Positions 6,493 through 12,895 of a stretch of DNA of 18,819 nt are shown here, one piece after another. The stretch is from Trebonia sp. (GTDB lineage Bacteria > Actinomycetota > Actinomycetes > Streptosporangiales > Streptosporangiaceae). The notes under the pieces were generated by a model that saw only the letters and a list, made by a program, of their open reading frames with translations, did no database searches and had not been told where the DNA came from. Positions within the stretch are counted from its first letter, which is position 1. Each line of letters opens with the position of its first letter. The position numbers and the translations under genes were made by a program. The stretch covers positions 1 to 18,819 of the forward strand of contig JASHPP010000821.1 of assembly GCA_030038035.1 (NCBI GenBank), in the 5' to 3' direction.

Positions 6493-7704
6493 ATGGGGCA
6501 GCTGACCGTGCACGCAGGGGTATGGACGCTCGAGGACCGGTTCGCCTCGCCATGGCACTACCTTCCCGTCGAGGTGGCGCCGGGCACGGCGGCGCTGCGG
6601 GTGGAATTCGAGTACGAGCGGGCCGGCGCGATCCTTGACCTGGGGTGCCTGGGTCCGTCCGGGTTCCGCGGCTGGTCCGGAGGCGCCAGGCAGTCTTTTG
6701 TCATCGCCGGGGATTACGCCACCCCCGGCTATCTGCCCGGCGAGGTGGAGCCCGGCCTGTGGCAGGTGGTGATCGGCCTGCACTTGGTGCCGCCGCACGG
6801 CGTGCGCTACCGGGTGACGGCCGAGCCGTGCAGCGTAAACGGCGACCCCGAGGCGGTTTCTGCGCCTCCGGCGCCGACCAGCAGGCCCGCCAGGCGGGAC
6901 CTGCCCGCGACGCAGGGGCGGCGCTGGCTCGCCGGCGACCTGCACGCGCACACGGTGCATTCCGACGGCGTGCTGACCGTGCCCGAGCTTGCCTGCTTCG
7001 CGGTCGGCCGCGGCCTGGACTTCATCGCTGTCACCGACCACAACACGGTCAGCCACCACGCCGAGCTGCCGGCCGCGACCGTCGGGTACGCGATCACGCT
7101 GATCCCCGGCCAGGAGGTGACGACCGCGCACGGCCACGCCGGGGTGCTCGGCGACACCGGCTGGATCGACTTCCGCGGCAGCCCGGACGACTGGCTTGAC
7201 GCGGCCGAGCGCCGCGGCGGATTGATGTCGGTCAACCACCCGATCGCGGGCCCGGTGAGCTGGCTGCACCAGATGCGGCGCCACCCGCCGCTCGTCGAGG
7301 TCTGGCACTGGAGCTGGCTCGACCTGGCCTGGACCACGCCGCTTGCCTGGTGGCAGGCCTGGGACCCGGCGGCGATCCCGGTCGGCGGCAGCGACTGGCA
7401 CCGGCCCGGGTCCGACGCGCCGCCGGGCACGCCCACTACCTGGGTCGAGTGCGCCGACGCCGACCCGGTCGCCATCCTCGACGGGATGCGGGCCGGGCGG
7501 GTGGCGATCTCGGCCGAGCGCGACGGCCCGCTCCTGCTGCGGACCGACGGTGAACTGATTGCCTTCGGCGCGGACGGGCTCGTGCTCGCCGGGCCGGACG
7601 GGGCCTACCGCCGGGTGCGCGCCGACATCGCCAGGATGCCCGGCGTGCCCGGCTACCACCGGCTGCTCAGCCCCTCGGGAGCGACCCTGGCCCTGACGCC
7701 CTAG
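6493..7704 (+). CDS. PHP-domain metallohydrolase (CehA/McbA-like)
   Basis: A 403-aa protein with an N-terminal beta-rich region (about 1-135) and a C-terminal PHP phosphoesterase domain. Metal-ligand motifs are in order: GDLHAHTVHSDG (His151, His153), FIAVTDHNT (Asp182, His183), GQEVTT (Glu208), MSVNHP (His249) and GGSDWH (Asp301, His303). This layout matches the CehA/McbA family, which includes carbaryl hydrolases but mostly uncharacterised enzymes, so substrate is open. No signal peptide is seen, and it is expected in the cytoplasm. It is monocistronic, divergent from the HelD-like gene and convergent with the next gene, with a hairpin between them. The Trp-rich stretch EVWHWSWLDLAWTTPLAWW (269-287) probably lines the pocket. 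Confidence 0.82.
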   Translation: MGQLTVHAGVWTLEDRFASPWHYLPVEVAPGTAALRVEFEYERAGAILDLGCLGPSGFRGWSGGARQSFVIAGDYATPGYLPGEVEPGLWQVVIGLHLVPPHGVRYRVTAEPCSVNGDPEAVSAPPAPTSRPARRDLPATQGRRWLAGDLHAHTVHSDGVLTVPELACFAVGRGLDFIAVTDHNTVSHHAELPAATVGYAITLIPGQEVTTAHGHAGVLGDTGWIDFRGSPDDWLDAAERRGGLMSVNHPIAGPVSWLHQMRRHPPLVEVWHWSWLDLAWTTPLAWWQAWDPAAIPVGGSDWHRPGSDAPPGTPTTWVECADADPVAILDGMRAGRVAISAERDGPLLLRTDGELIAFGADGLVLAGPDGAYRRVRADIARMPGVPGYHRLLSPSGATLALTP

Positions 7705-7720
7705 GAACGCCCCACGCCAG

Positions 7721-7740
7721 CGCCGCCTGGCCGCGCGGCG
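7721..7740. terminator. Hairpin between convergent genes
   Basis: CGCCGC (7721-7726) and GCGGCG (7735-7740) form a 6-bp G+C stem around an 8-nt loop. It lies in the 40-bp gap between the PHP gene and the minus-strand gene ending at 7745, where a shared terminator is expected. There is no T-run on either side. Confidence 0.45.
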
Positions 7741-7744
7741 GGAC

Positions 7745-8476
7745 TTACTCGGCCGCGAGCAGGTCCATCCGCGCGTGCAGCAGCGCCCGGTGCGCGGTGA
7801 TGTCGTCGGCCTGATCGGGCTTCTCCGGGCACTCGCCCGCCCTGATCGCCCGCTCAAGCCGCTCGCGGGCGTCGGTGGCCTCGATCGCCCCGAAGACCAC
7901 CAGCGGGTCGTTCTCCACGGCTACCCAGGTCCGGTCGAGCAGGCCGGCCGCGTCGCCGACCCAGGCGTCCTTGATCCGGCCGCCCTTGCCGTGGTCGATA
8001 AGCACGGACAGCGCGTGCTCGGCATCCCCGTAGGCGAAGCTGACCGTCACCGACTCCTGGCGGCCGCCGACGTCGCCGTAGTGCCAGCACTTCCCGACGA
8101 CGGGCGAGCCGATCGCCGCCGCCCAGGCCGGATCCGGCACGCCAAGAGCCGTCACCCGCTCCGCGGCCTCGGTCGCCGCGGCCCGCAGCCCGGGAGACCC
8201 GATCGCCCCGAAGATCCGCAGCAGCGCCAGCGCCTCGGGCGTCGCGGTCTCCTCCGCGGCCGGCACCAGCGAGTCGGTCAGCGCCGCCATGACCGCCACC
8301 GAGTCGGCAGCCGAGGCCGACAACGCGCCGATCATGTCGGACCCCCACAGCTCGGCCTCAATCGGCTGGCGTACATGGGAAAGCACCTCGTGCGCCTCAC
8401 TGAGGACCACGCCGAACGCGTTCGACGGCTCAAGAGGCGCGAAAAGCTCCGCGATATCGGGATCATCGTGATCCAT
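7745..8476 (-). CDS. Conserved hypothetical protein, 243 aa
   Basis: I do not recognise a characterised family. The protein starts MDHDDPDIAELFAPLEPSNA. It has an Ala-rich helical first half (about 40-115). The second half looks more structured: a GKCWHYGDVGGRQESVTVSF motif near 129-148, DAEHALSVLIDHGKGGRIKDAWVGD around 151-175, and an acidic helical end. No signal peptide, membrane helix or catalytic signature is clear, so it should be cytoplasmic. The ATG at 8476 lacks a Shine-Dalgarno, but GAAAAT (minus strand, 8489-8484) ends 7 bp upstream, which would fit a leaderless start. An in-frame ATG 12 codons earlier (8512) is the alternative. Codon bias is strong, so the gene is real even though the role is unknown. 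Confidence 0.7.
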   Translation of the reverse strand: MDHDDPDIAELFAPLEPSNAFGVVLSEAHEVLSHVRQPIEAELWGSDMIGALSASAADSVAVMAALTDSLVPAAEETATPEALALLRIFGAIGSPGLRAAATEAAERVTALGVPDPAWAAAIGSPVVGKCWHYGDVGGRQESVTVSFAYGDAEHALSVLIDHGKGGRIKDAWVGDAAGLLDRTWVAVENDPLVVFGAIEATDARERLERAIRAGECPEKPDQADDITAHRALLHARMDLLAAE

Positions 8477-8823
8477 GCGGGGTATTTTCGCACGCCGCGT
8501 CCTCGCCTGCATGCGGTCCGCCACAACAAATGCCCTATTGTTCAGCTTCGCCGCAGTAGGGCGCATATTTGCACAAACTCGGCAGATATCTCCGGAGCAT
8601 CTCGGGCGGCGCCGGCCTGGTCGTGGCCGGGACGCCCCCAAGTCGCGCGCGGGGCAGTTCCCTTGCTATCCGCGAGTCCCGCAAATGCCACTTTGCACAC
8701 TCCATGCATGGACATTCCGGACATTCCGGGCGGCAAAAAGGTCACGGAGTGTGCGAAGTGGGCGCCAGGGGCACGTGTGACCGATGTGACTGCGGGGCAG
8801 GGGAGGCGGCCGGGCGGCGGGGG
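8477..8823. other. 347-bp gene-free gap with several dyads and a short tandem repeat
   Basis: No convincing gene lies here. The stretch is locally less G+C-rich near 8520-8600. It holds AACAA-N8-TTGTT (8525-8542), an overlapping GCCCTA/TAGGGC inverted repeat (8532-8537 with 8557-8562), the palindrome AGATATCT (8584-8591), a perfect 12-bp palindrome TCCATGCATGGA (8701-8712), and two head-to-tail copies of GACATTCCG (8711-8728). The dyads at 8525-8562 are upstream of the 8476 start and could be regulator sites. The 8701-8728 cluster lies downstream of tag. No T-run terminator is visible. Confidence 0.5.
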
Positions 8824-9411
8824 TCAGGCGGCGCGGGCGAAGCAGGCGGCCAGGTGGTCGTTGACTATGCCGCAGGCCTGCATCGTGGCGTAGACGGTGA
8901 CCGGGCCGGTGAAGGTGAAGCCGTGCTCGCGCAGCTGCGCGGCGAGCCGCTTCGAGGCGGGGGTCCGCGGCGGAATCTCCGCCAGCGTGCGCGGCGCCGC
9001 CGGCGCCGCGCCGATGCCGGCGTAGCTCCAGACCAGGTCGCTCAGCCCGGCCGGCAGGGTCAGCGCGGCGCGGGCGTTCGTGATCACCGCGTTGACCTTC
9101 GCCCGGTTCCTGACGATGCCCGGATCGGACAGCAGGCGCTGCACGTCGTCCGGGCCGAACGCGGCGACCTGCGCGATGTCGAAGCCCGCGAACGCCGCGC
9201 GGAAGTTCTTCCGCTTGCGCAAGATCGTGAGCCACGACAGTCCGGACTGGAAGGCTTCCAGGCTCAGCCGCTCGAAGATCGCCTGGTCGCCGCGGACCGG
9301 CCTGCCCCATTCCTCGTCGTGGTAAGCCAGGTACTCCGGGGCGCTCAGCCCCCAGGGGCAGCGCAGCCTGCCGTCGGGGCCGGGCACCGCCGCGCCCTCG
9401 GGCTCAGCCAT
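8824..9411 (-). CDS. tag: DNA-3-methyladenine glycosylase I
   Basis: Tag removes 3-methyladenine from alkylated DNA in base-excision repair. The 195-aa protein shows the family signature: RCPWGLSAPEYLAYHDEEWG with zinc ligands Cys18 and His31, LEAFQSGLSWLTILRKR (Glu52 in the base-recognition helix), GIVRNRAKVNAVITNA, and the C-terminal zinc half NDHLAACF (His186, Cys190). Length is close to the usual ~190 aa. ATG 9411 overlaps the end of the upstream gene by 8 bp. A longer in-frame extension upstream is a shadow of that gene. It is the last gene of the dapD-LOG-membrane protein-tag cluster, paralleling the mycobacterial Rv1205/Rv1209/tagA neighbourhood as I recall it. Confidence 0.93.
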   Translation of the reverse strand: MAEPEGAAVPGPDGRLRCPWGLSAPEYLAYHDEEWGRPVRGDQAIFERLSLEAFQSGLSWLTILRKRKNFRAAFAGFDIAQVAAFGPDDVQRLLSDPGIVRNRAKVNAVITNARAALTLPAGLSDLVWSYAGIGAAPAAPRTLAEIPPRTPASKRLAAQLREHGFTFTGPVTVYATMQACGIVNDHLAACFARAA

Positions 9412-9892
9412 GCGACCGTTCGGGCGGCGGGGCAGCACCCGTGTCATCCGGGGCGCCCGGGACGCCGGGGGCGCCCGGGACGCCGGGCCCGCCGGCCTCG
9501 GGCGGCCGGCGCCGGCGCACGCCCACGTACGGGCTGGCCGGCGGCGGCGGCGCGTGCTCCTTGCCCAGGTCGGTGACCAGCTGCTCCAGCGCCACGATCC
9601 GCACGTCGCGTTCCCTGATCGACTCGGCGATCCGCTCAAACGCGTCGTCGGTCACTTGCACGTCGTACCCCCACAGCGCCGTCGGCGGGCGGAACAGCAC
9701 GACGTCCGTGGCGGACACGGGCCCCAGGTCCAGCGGGGCGTGATCGGTACGCTCCGCCGACAGCTCGCCGCCGCGCCCGCGGGCGACAAGCACGACGGCG
9801 GCCAGGATGACCACGACGGTGATCAGCAGTACGACAGGCACATAGGCAATCGTGCCACGCTCCCGGCGCGCATTCGCACACGCGGCCCGCAT
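9404..9892 (-). CDS. Membrane-anchored DivIVA-like small protein (Rv1209-like position)
   Basis: A 162-aa protein with one transmembrane helix (about 16-37, YVPVVLLITVVVILAAVVLVA), a basic N-terminus and a cytoplasmic-looking remainder. The middle segment reads DLGPVSATDVVLFRPPTALWGYDVQVTDDAFERIAE in two blocks. It resembles the short DivIVA-type segment (formula: hydrophobic-F-...-R-GY-...-V-D-...-R-IA) seen in actinobacterial proteins encoded just before tag. A predicted helix follows (SIRERDVRIVALEQLVTDLG). The tail (about 113-162) is disordered, with PPPP and Gly-Val-Pro/Gly-Ala-Pro repeats. ATG 9892 has GGGAG 6 nt upstream. It follows the LOG gene after 21 bp and overlaps tag by 8 bp. 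Role unknown; a cell-envelope or polar scaffold role is inference. Confidence 0.72.
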   Translation of the reverse strand: MRAACANARRERGTIAYVPVVLLITVVVILAAVVLVARGRGGELSAERTDHAPLDLGPVSATDVVLFRPPTALWGYDVQVTDDAFERIAESIRERDVRIVALEQLVTDLGKEHAPPPPASPYVGVRRRRPPEAGGPGVPGAPGVPGAPDDTGAAPPPERSHG

Positions 9893-9913
9893 AGCCGCTC
9901 CCTGGGCCGGGCG

Positions 9914-10666
9914 TCAGAGCGCGGACATGTCGGCGTGCGCTTCCTTGATGATCTCGATGACCTCTTCTGTTTCGTCGGCGACCCGGAGCAGGGCCAGCTC
10001 GCCGGCCCCGATGTTGCGGCGGTCGAGCATCGTCTCCGACAGCCAGTCCAGCAGGCCGGACCAGTACGCGCTGCCGACCAGGATGATCGGGAACTTGGTG
10101 ATCTTCCCCGTGGCGACCAGCGTCAGCGCCTCGAACAGCTCGTCCATCGTGCCGAAGCCCCCGGGCAGCACGACGAACGCCTGCGAGTACTTGATGAAGA
10201 CGGTCTTCCTGACGAAGAAGTAGCGGAACTCGATGCCGACGTTGACGTAGTCGTTGAGCCCGGTTTCCATCGGGAGCTCGATGCCGAGGCCGACCGAGAC
10301 GCCGCTCGCCTCGGCGGCGCCCTTGTTCGCCGCCTCCATGATCCCTGGGCCGCCGCCGGTGATCACCGCGTAGCCGGCGTGACACAGCGCCGCGGCTATC
10401 TCCACGGCCTGCTCGTACTCTGGCGAGCCAGGCGGCGTGCGCGCCGACCCGAAGACCGAGACCGCCATCCCAAGCTCGGCGAGCAGCCCGAAGCCTTCGA
10501 CGAACTCCGCCTGGATGCGCATGACCCGCCAGGGGTCGGTGTGCACCCAGTCCGAGGGCCCGCGCTTGTCAAGCAGCCGCTGGTCCGTCGTCGTCGCCGG
10601 TATCTGCTTATCGCGTAGCGTCACGGGTCCCTGGCGACGAACCCGGCGTGTGTTGTTTCCGCTCAT
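9914..10666 (-). CDS. LOG family (TIGR00730) Rossmann-fold protein, putative nucleoside-5'-monophosphate phosphoribohydrolase
   Basis: A 250-aa protein of the LOG (Lonely guy) family, which can release cytokinin-type bases or other bases from nucleotide monophosphates. The two diagnostic motifs are present: GGGPGIMEA (104-112) and PGGFGTMDE (168-176), with the conserved Arg153-Lys154 between them. The ~55-residue N-terminal extension (RRVRRQGPVTLRDKQI and so on) is typical of actinobacterial homologues. ATG 10666 is preferred; an in-frame GTG four codons earlier (10678) is possible. Only 22 bp separate it from dapD and 21 bp from the next gene, so it should be co-transcribed. Substrate is not evident from the sequence. 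Confidence 0.88.
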   Translation of the reverse strand: MSGNNTRRVRRQGPVTLRDKQIPATTTDQRLLDKRGPSDWVHTDPWRVMRIQAEFVEGFGLLAELGMAVSVFGSARTPPGSPEYEQAVEIAAALCHAGYAVITGGGPGIMEAANKGAAEASGVSVGLGIELPMETGLNDYVNVGIEFRYFFVRKTVFIKYSQAFVVLPGGFGTMDELFEALTLVATGKITKFPIILVGSAYWSGLLDWLSETMLDRRNIGAGELALLRVADETEEVIEIIKEAHADMSAL

Positions 10667-10688
10667 GGCGTTATCCACGGTAGCGCGG

Positions 10689-11525
10689 TCAGATATCTGC
10701 TCCGTGATCGCGGAGGATGGCGTTGAGCTCGGCCTTGTCGTGCCGCTTGCCCTCGGGAAGCCGCCGCAGGACGAGCACGCAGGGCATGCCGAACTCGCCG
10801 CCTGGGAACGCCCGCGCCCGCGTGCCGTTCAGGCAGACCGACCACGGCGGCGCCTCGCCGCGGGGCAGTTCCTCACCGGTCTGCACGTCGATGACGTGCG
10901 TGCTCCGGCTCAGGTTGGTGGCCGGGCCGAGCACCGCGCCTGTGCGCACCCGCGCGCCCTCCACGATCATCGACCGCGAGCCGATCATGCACTCGTCCTC
11001 GACCACGACGGGGACCGCGTTCGGCGGCTCGAGCACGCCGCCGATCCCCACCCCGCCGGACAGGTGGACGTTCTTCCCGATCTGGGCGCATGACCCGACC
11101 GTGGCCCAGGTGTCCACCATCGTGCCCGCGTCCACGTACGCCCCGACGTTCACGAACGACGGCATCAGCACGGTGCCAGGGGCGATGAACGAGCCCCAGC
11201 GGGCGATCGCGCCCGGGACCACGCGCACGCCGTCGAGCCGGGTCTTCAGCGGCACCCTGTCGTGGTAACGGAAGTCGCCGACCTGCGACTGAGCCATCGG
11301 CAGCAGCCGGAAGGCCAGCAGGATCGCGCGCTTGGCGCGCTCGTCCACGACGACCTCGCCTGTGACCGGGTCGACGTGGGCCACCCGTGCTTTCCCCGCG
11401 TCGATCTCGTCCACGGCCGCCACGACCTCGGCCCGCGCGGCGGAGTCTTCCGGGCCGAGCCCGGCCCGCTGCTCCCACAGGTCGTCGATGACCGGTGACA
11501 GCGGGGATTTCGGCGACTGGCTCAT
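10689..11525 (-). CDS. dapD: 2,3,4,5-tetrahydropyridine-2,6-dicarboxylate N-succinyltransferase
   Basis: DapD transfers succinyl from succinyl-CoA to tetrahydrodipicolinate, the first step of the succinylase branch to meso-diaminopimelate and lysine. The 278-aa protein has an N-terminal helical domain (to about 90) and a left-handed beta-helix of hexapeptide repeats. Its core, GAYVDAGTMVDTWATVGSCA then QIGKNVHLSGGVGIGGVLEP, is almost the same as I remember for the E. coli enzyme. Most actinobacterial DapD proteins I know are the longer, diverged ~320-aa type. ATG 11525 lacks a Shine-Dalgarno; TAGGCT on the minus strand ends 8 bp upstream, suggesting a leaderless mRNA. It heads the cluster with the LOG gene, the membrane protein gene and tag, and is divergent from a membrane-protein gene. 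Confidence 0.92.
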   Translation of the reverse strand: MSQSPKSPLSPVIDDLWEQRAGLGPEDSAARAEVVAAVDEIDAGKARVAHVDPVTGEVVVDERAKRAILLAFRLLPMAQSQVGDFRYHDRVPLKTRLDGVRVVPGAIARWGSFIAPGTVLMPSFVNVGAYVDAGTMVDTWATVGSCAQIGKNVHLSGGVGIGGVLEPPNAVPVVVEDECMIGSRSMIVEGARVRTGAVLGPATNLSRSTHVIDVQTGEELPRGEAPPWSVCLNGTRARAFPGGEFGMPCVLVLRRLPEGKRHDKAELNAILRDHGADI

Positions 11526-11533
11526 GGCGTGCG

Positions 11534-11539
11534 AGCCTA
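11534..11539 (-). promoter_or_regulatory. -10-like element for dapD
   Basis: TAGGCT on the minus strand fits the actinobacterial -10 pattern TANNNT and ends 8 bp before ATG 11525. No ribosome binding site intervenes. No clear -35 is seen. Confidence 0.45.
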
Positions 11540-11544
11540 CCGGG

Positions 11545-11550
11545 TACGGT
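11545..11550 (+). promoter_or_regulatory. -10-like element for the membrane-anchored transglycosylase-like gene
   Basis: TACGGT fits TANNNT and ends 6 bp before GTG 11557, a spacing expected for a leaderless start. It lies only 5 bp from the opposing dapD -10-like element, so the two promoters would be mutually exclusive or co-regulated. No clear -35 is seen. Confidence 0.45.
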
Positions 11551-11556
11551 CGCAGT

Positions 11557-12477
11557 GTGCCGAGGACCCCGGGGCGCGCCGTGCGGGGCAGCTATCAGCG
11601 CCCTTCGTGGCGGCGCCCGCTTATCGTCCTGACCGTGCTCGCGACGCTCCTCGCCGTCGGCGGCTACGCCGCGTACAAGGCATACAACAACTACGTCGTC
11701 CGGCTGCTCACCGTGCCCGGCTGCGCGGCCGGGACCGGGGCGAACGCGATACCGCTCGACTTCGGCCAGGCCGCCGACGCGGCGATCATCGCCGGCGTCG
11801 CCGAACGCAAGCACCTGCCCCGCCAGGCGCTCACGATCGCCTACGCGACGGCGCTGCAGGAGTCGAAGCTGGAGAACCTGGACTACGGGACCCTGGACTC
11901 GGTCGGCATCTTCCAGCAGCGTCCCTCCCAGGGCTGGGGCACCGTCACCGAGCTCGAGGACCCCGCGTACGCGGCAGGCGCGTTCTTCGCCGCCCTGGTC
12001 AAGATCCCCGGCTACACGCGGCTGCCCGTCTACGTGGCCGCCCAGGACGTCCAGCACAGCGCCGACGGCTACGCCTACGAGCAGTACGCGCAGACAGGCG
12101 CCCTGCTCGCGGCGGAGTTCACCGCGATCCCGCACGCGGTCACCTGCTGGTACAGCCCGGCCACCCAGGCAGCCAACCAGGGCGTGAGCACGCGGCTGAA
12201 CCTGGCGGCCGCCATCGCGGGGCTGGCGGGGACGTTCGGCCGCCCGCAGCGTGGCGGGCCGGTGCTGGCGGAAAGCACGGCCACTGGTGACGGCTCAGGG
12301 ACGTTCGCGGTCACGGCGGCCGGCGGGTGGGCGGTGGCCAGCTGGCTCGTCGCCAACGCCGGCTCCTACGGGATAACCCAGGTGCGCTACGGCGGCTACC
12401 AGTGGACGGCCGGGCTGACGGAAACGAGCTGGCAGACCGACCCCGGCGGGGGAAGCGGGAGTATTGTCGCCAGCTAG
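11557..12477 (+). CDS. Membrane-anchored protein with a transglycosylase-like domain
   Basis: A 306-aa protein with a basic N-terminus, one transmembrane or uncleaved signal segment (about 21-40, PLIVLTVLATLLAVGGYAAY) and an extracytoplasmic domain. Residues 86-182 look like a lysozyme-fold/transglycosylase-type domain: LTIAYATALQESKLENLDYG with Glu102 as a candidate acid, then DSVGIFQQRPSQGWG and PAYAAGAFFAALVKIPGYTR. Cys56 and Cys197 could form a disulfide. The last third has a Gly-rich module. GTG 11557 is favoured because TACGGT lies 6 bp upstream. ATG 11524 is the alternative, adding 11 residues, but it overlaps the dapD start. I infer a cell-wall role; catalytic activity is unproven. 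Confidence 0.7.
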   Translation: MPRTPGRAVRGSYQRPSWRRPLIVLTVLATLLAVGGYAAYKAYNNYVVRLLTVPGCAAGTGANAIPLDFGQAADAAIIAGVAERKHLPRQALTIAYATALQESKLENLDYGTLDSVGIFQQRPSQGWGTVTELEDPAYAAGAFFAALVKIPGYTRLPVYVAAQDVQHSADGYAYEQYAQTGALLAAEFTAIPHAVTCWYSPATQAANQGVSTRLNLAAAIAGLAGTFGRPQRGGPVLAESTATGDGSGTFAVTAAGGWAVASWLVANAGSYGITQVRYGGYQWTAGLTETSWQTDPGGGSGSIVAS

Positions 12478-12517
12478 CGCGGGATACGCGGCAAACCGCC
12501 ATACTGTGAGGTAGCTA

Positions 12518-12541
12518 GCCTGCTGGGTGGGGCCAGCAGGC
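12518..12541. repeat. Perfect 9-bp inverted repeat upstream of fdxA (operator or terminator)
   Basis: GCCTGCTGG (12518-12526) and CCAGCAGGC (12533-12541) are perfect complements separated by GTGGGG. It lies 41 bp after the stop of the upstream gene and 34 bp before the fdxA start. No T-run follows. A -10-like TAGAGT lies at 12546-12551, so the right arm ends just before the -10 and the left arm covers the expected -35 area. This fits an operator; a terminator for the upstream gene is the alternative. Confidence 0.6.
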
Positions 12542-12545
12542 GAGT

Positions 12546-12551
12546 TAGAGT
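12546..12551 (+). promoter_or_regulatory. -10-like element for fdxA
   Basis: TAGAGT fits TANNNT. A start about 7 bp downstream would leave a short leader with AAGGAG (12564-12569), 5 nt before GTG 12575. The expected -35 area falls inside the 9-bp inverted repeat. Confidence 0.4.
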
Positions 12552-12574
12552 GAAGAAGTTGCGAAGGAGCTCAC

Positions 12575-12895
12575 GTGACCTACATCATCGCGCAGCCATG
12601 CGTCGATGTGCTTGACAAGGCGTGCATCGAGGAATGCCCGGTGGACTGCATCTACGAGGGCGACCGCATGCTCTACATACAACCCGACGAGTGCGTGGAC
12701 TGCGGGGCCTGCGAGCCTGTCTGCCCGGTAGAGGCCATCTACTACGAGGACGATGTGCCTGAGCAGTGGAAGGACTACTACAAGGTCAACGTCGATTTCT
12801 TCGAGGAACTTGGCTCCCCTGGCGGCGCGTCCAAGGTCGGCAGGATCGGCAAGGACCACCCGCTGGTCGCGGCGCTGCCGCCGCAGGGCGAGTGA
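12575..12895 (+). CDS. fdxA: Seven-iron ferredoxin ([3Fe-4S][4Fe-4S])
   Basis: A 106-aa electron carrier. Cysteines sit at 9, 17, 21, 25, 40, 43, 46 and 50, matching the Azotobacter FdI-type pattern shifted by one. On that model Cys9, Cys17 and Cys50 bind the 3Fe cluster, and Cys21, Cys40, Cys43 and Cys46 bind the 4Fe cluster. Flanking motifs such as QPCVDVLDKACIEECPVDCI and CVDCGACEPVCPVEAIYYED are typical of actinobacterial FdxA/FdxC. The C-terminal extension (VPEQWKDYYKVNVDFFEEL onward) is also typical. AAGGAG lies 5 nt before the GTG start. Its TGA overlaps the GTG of dapC (GTGA). The fdx-aminotransferase pairing is widespread, for example Rv1177/Rv1178 as I recall. Its redox partner is unknown. 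Confidence 0.95.
   Translation: MTYIIAQPCVDVLDKACIEECPVDCIYEGDRMLYIQPDECVDCGACEPVCPVEAIYYEDDVPEQWKDYYKVNVDFFEELGSPGGASKVGRIGKDHPLVAALPPQGE

Noticed and set aside
8708..8893. Small plus-strand open frame starting MDIPDIPGGKKVTECAKWAP
   Set aside because: No ribosome binding site or -10-like element, its second half is antisense to the 3' end of tag, and its start simply reads through the GACATTCCG tandem repeat.
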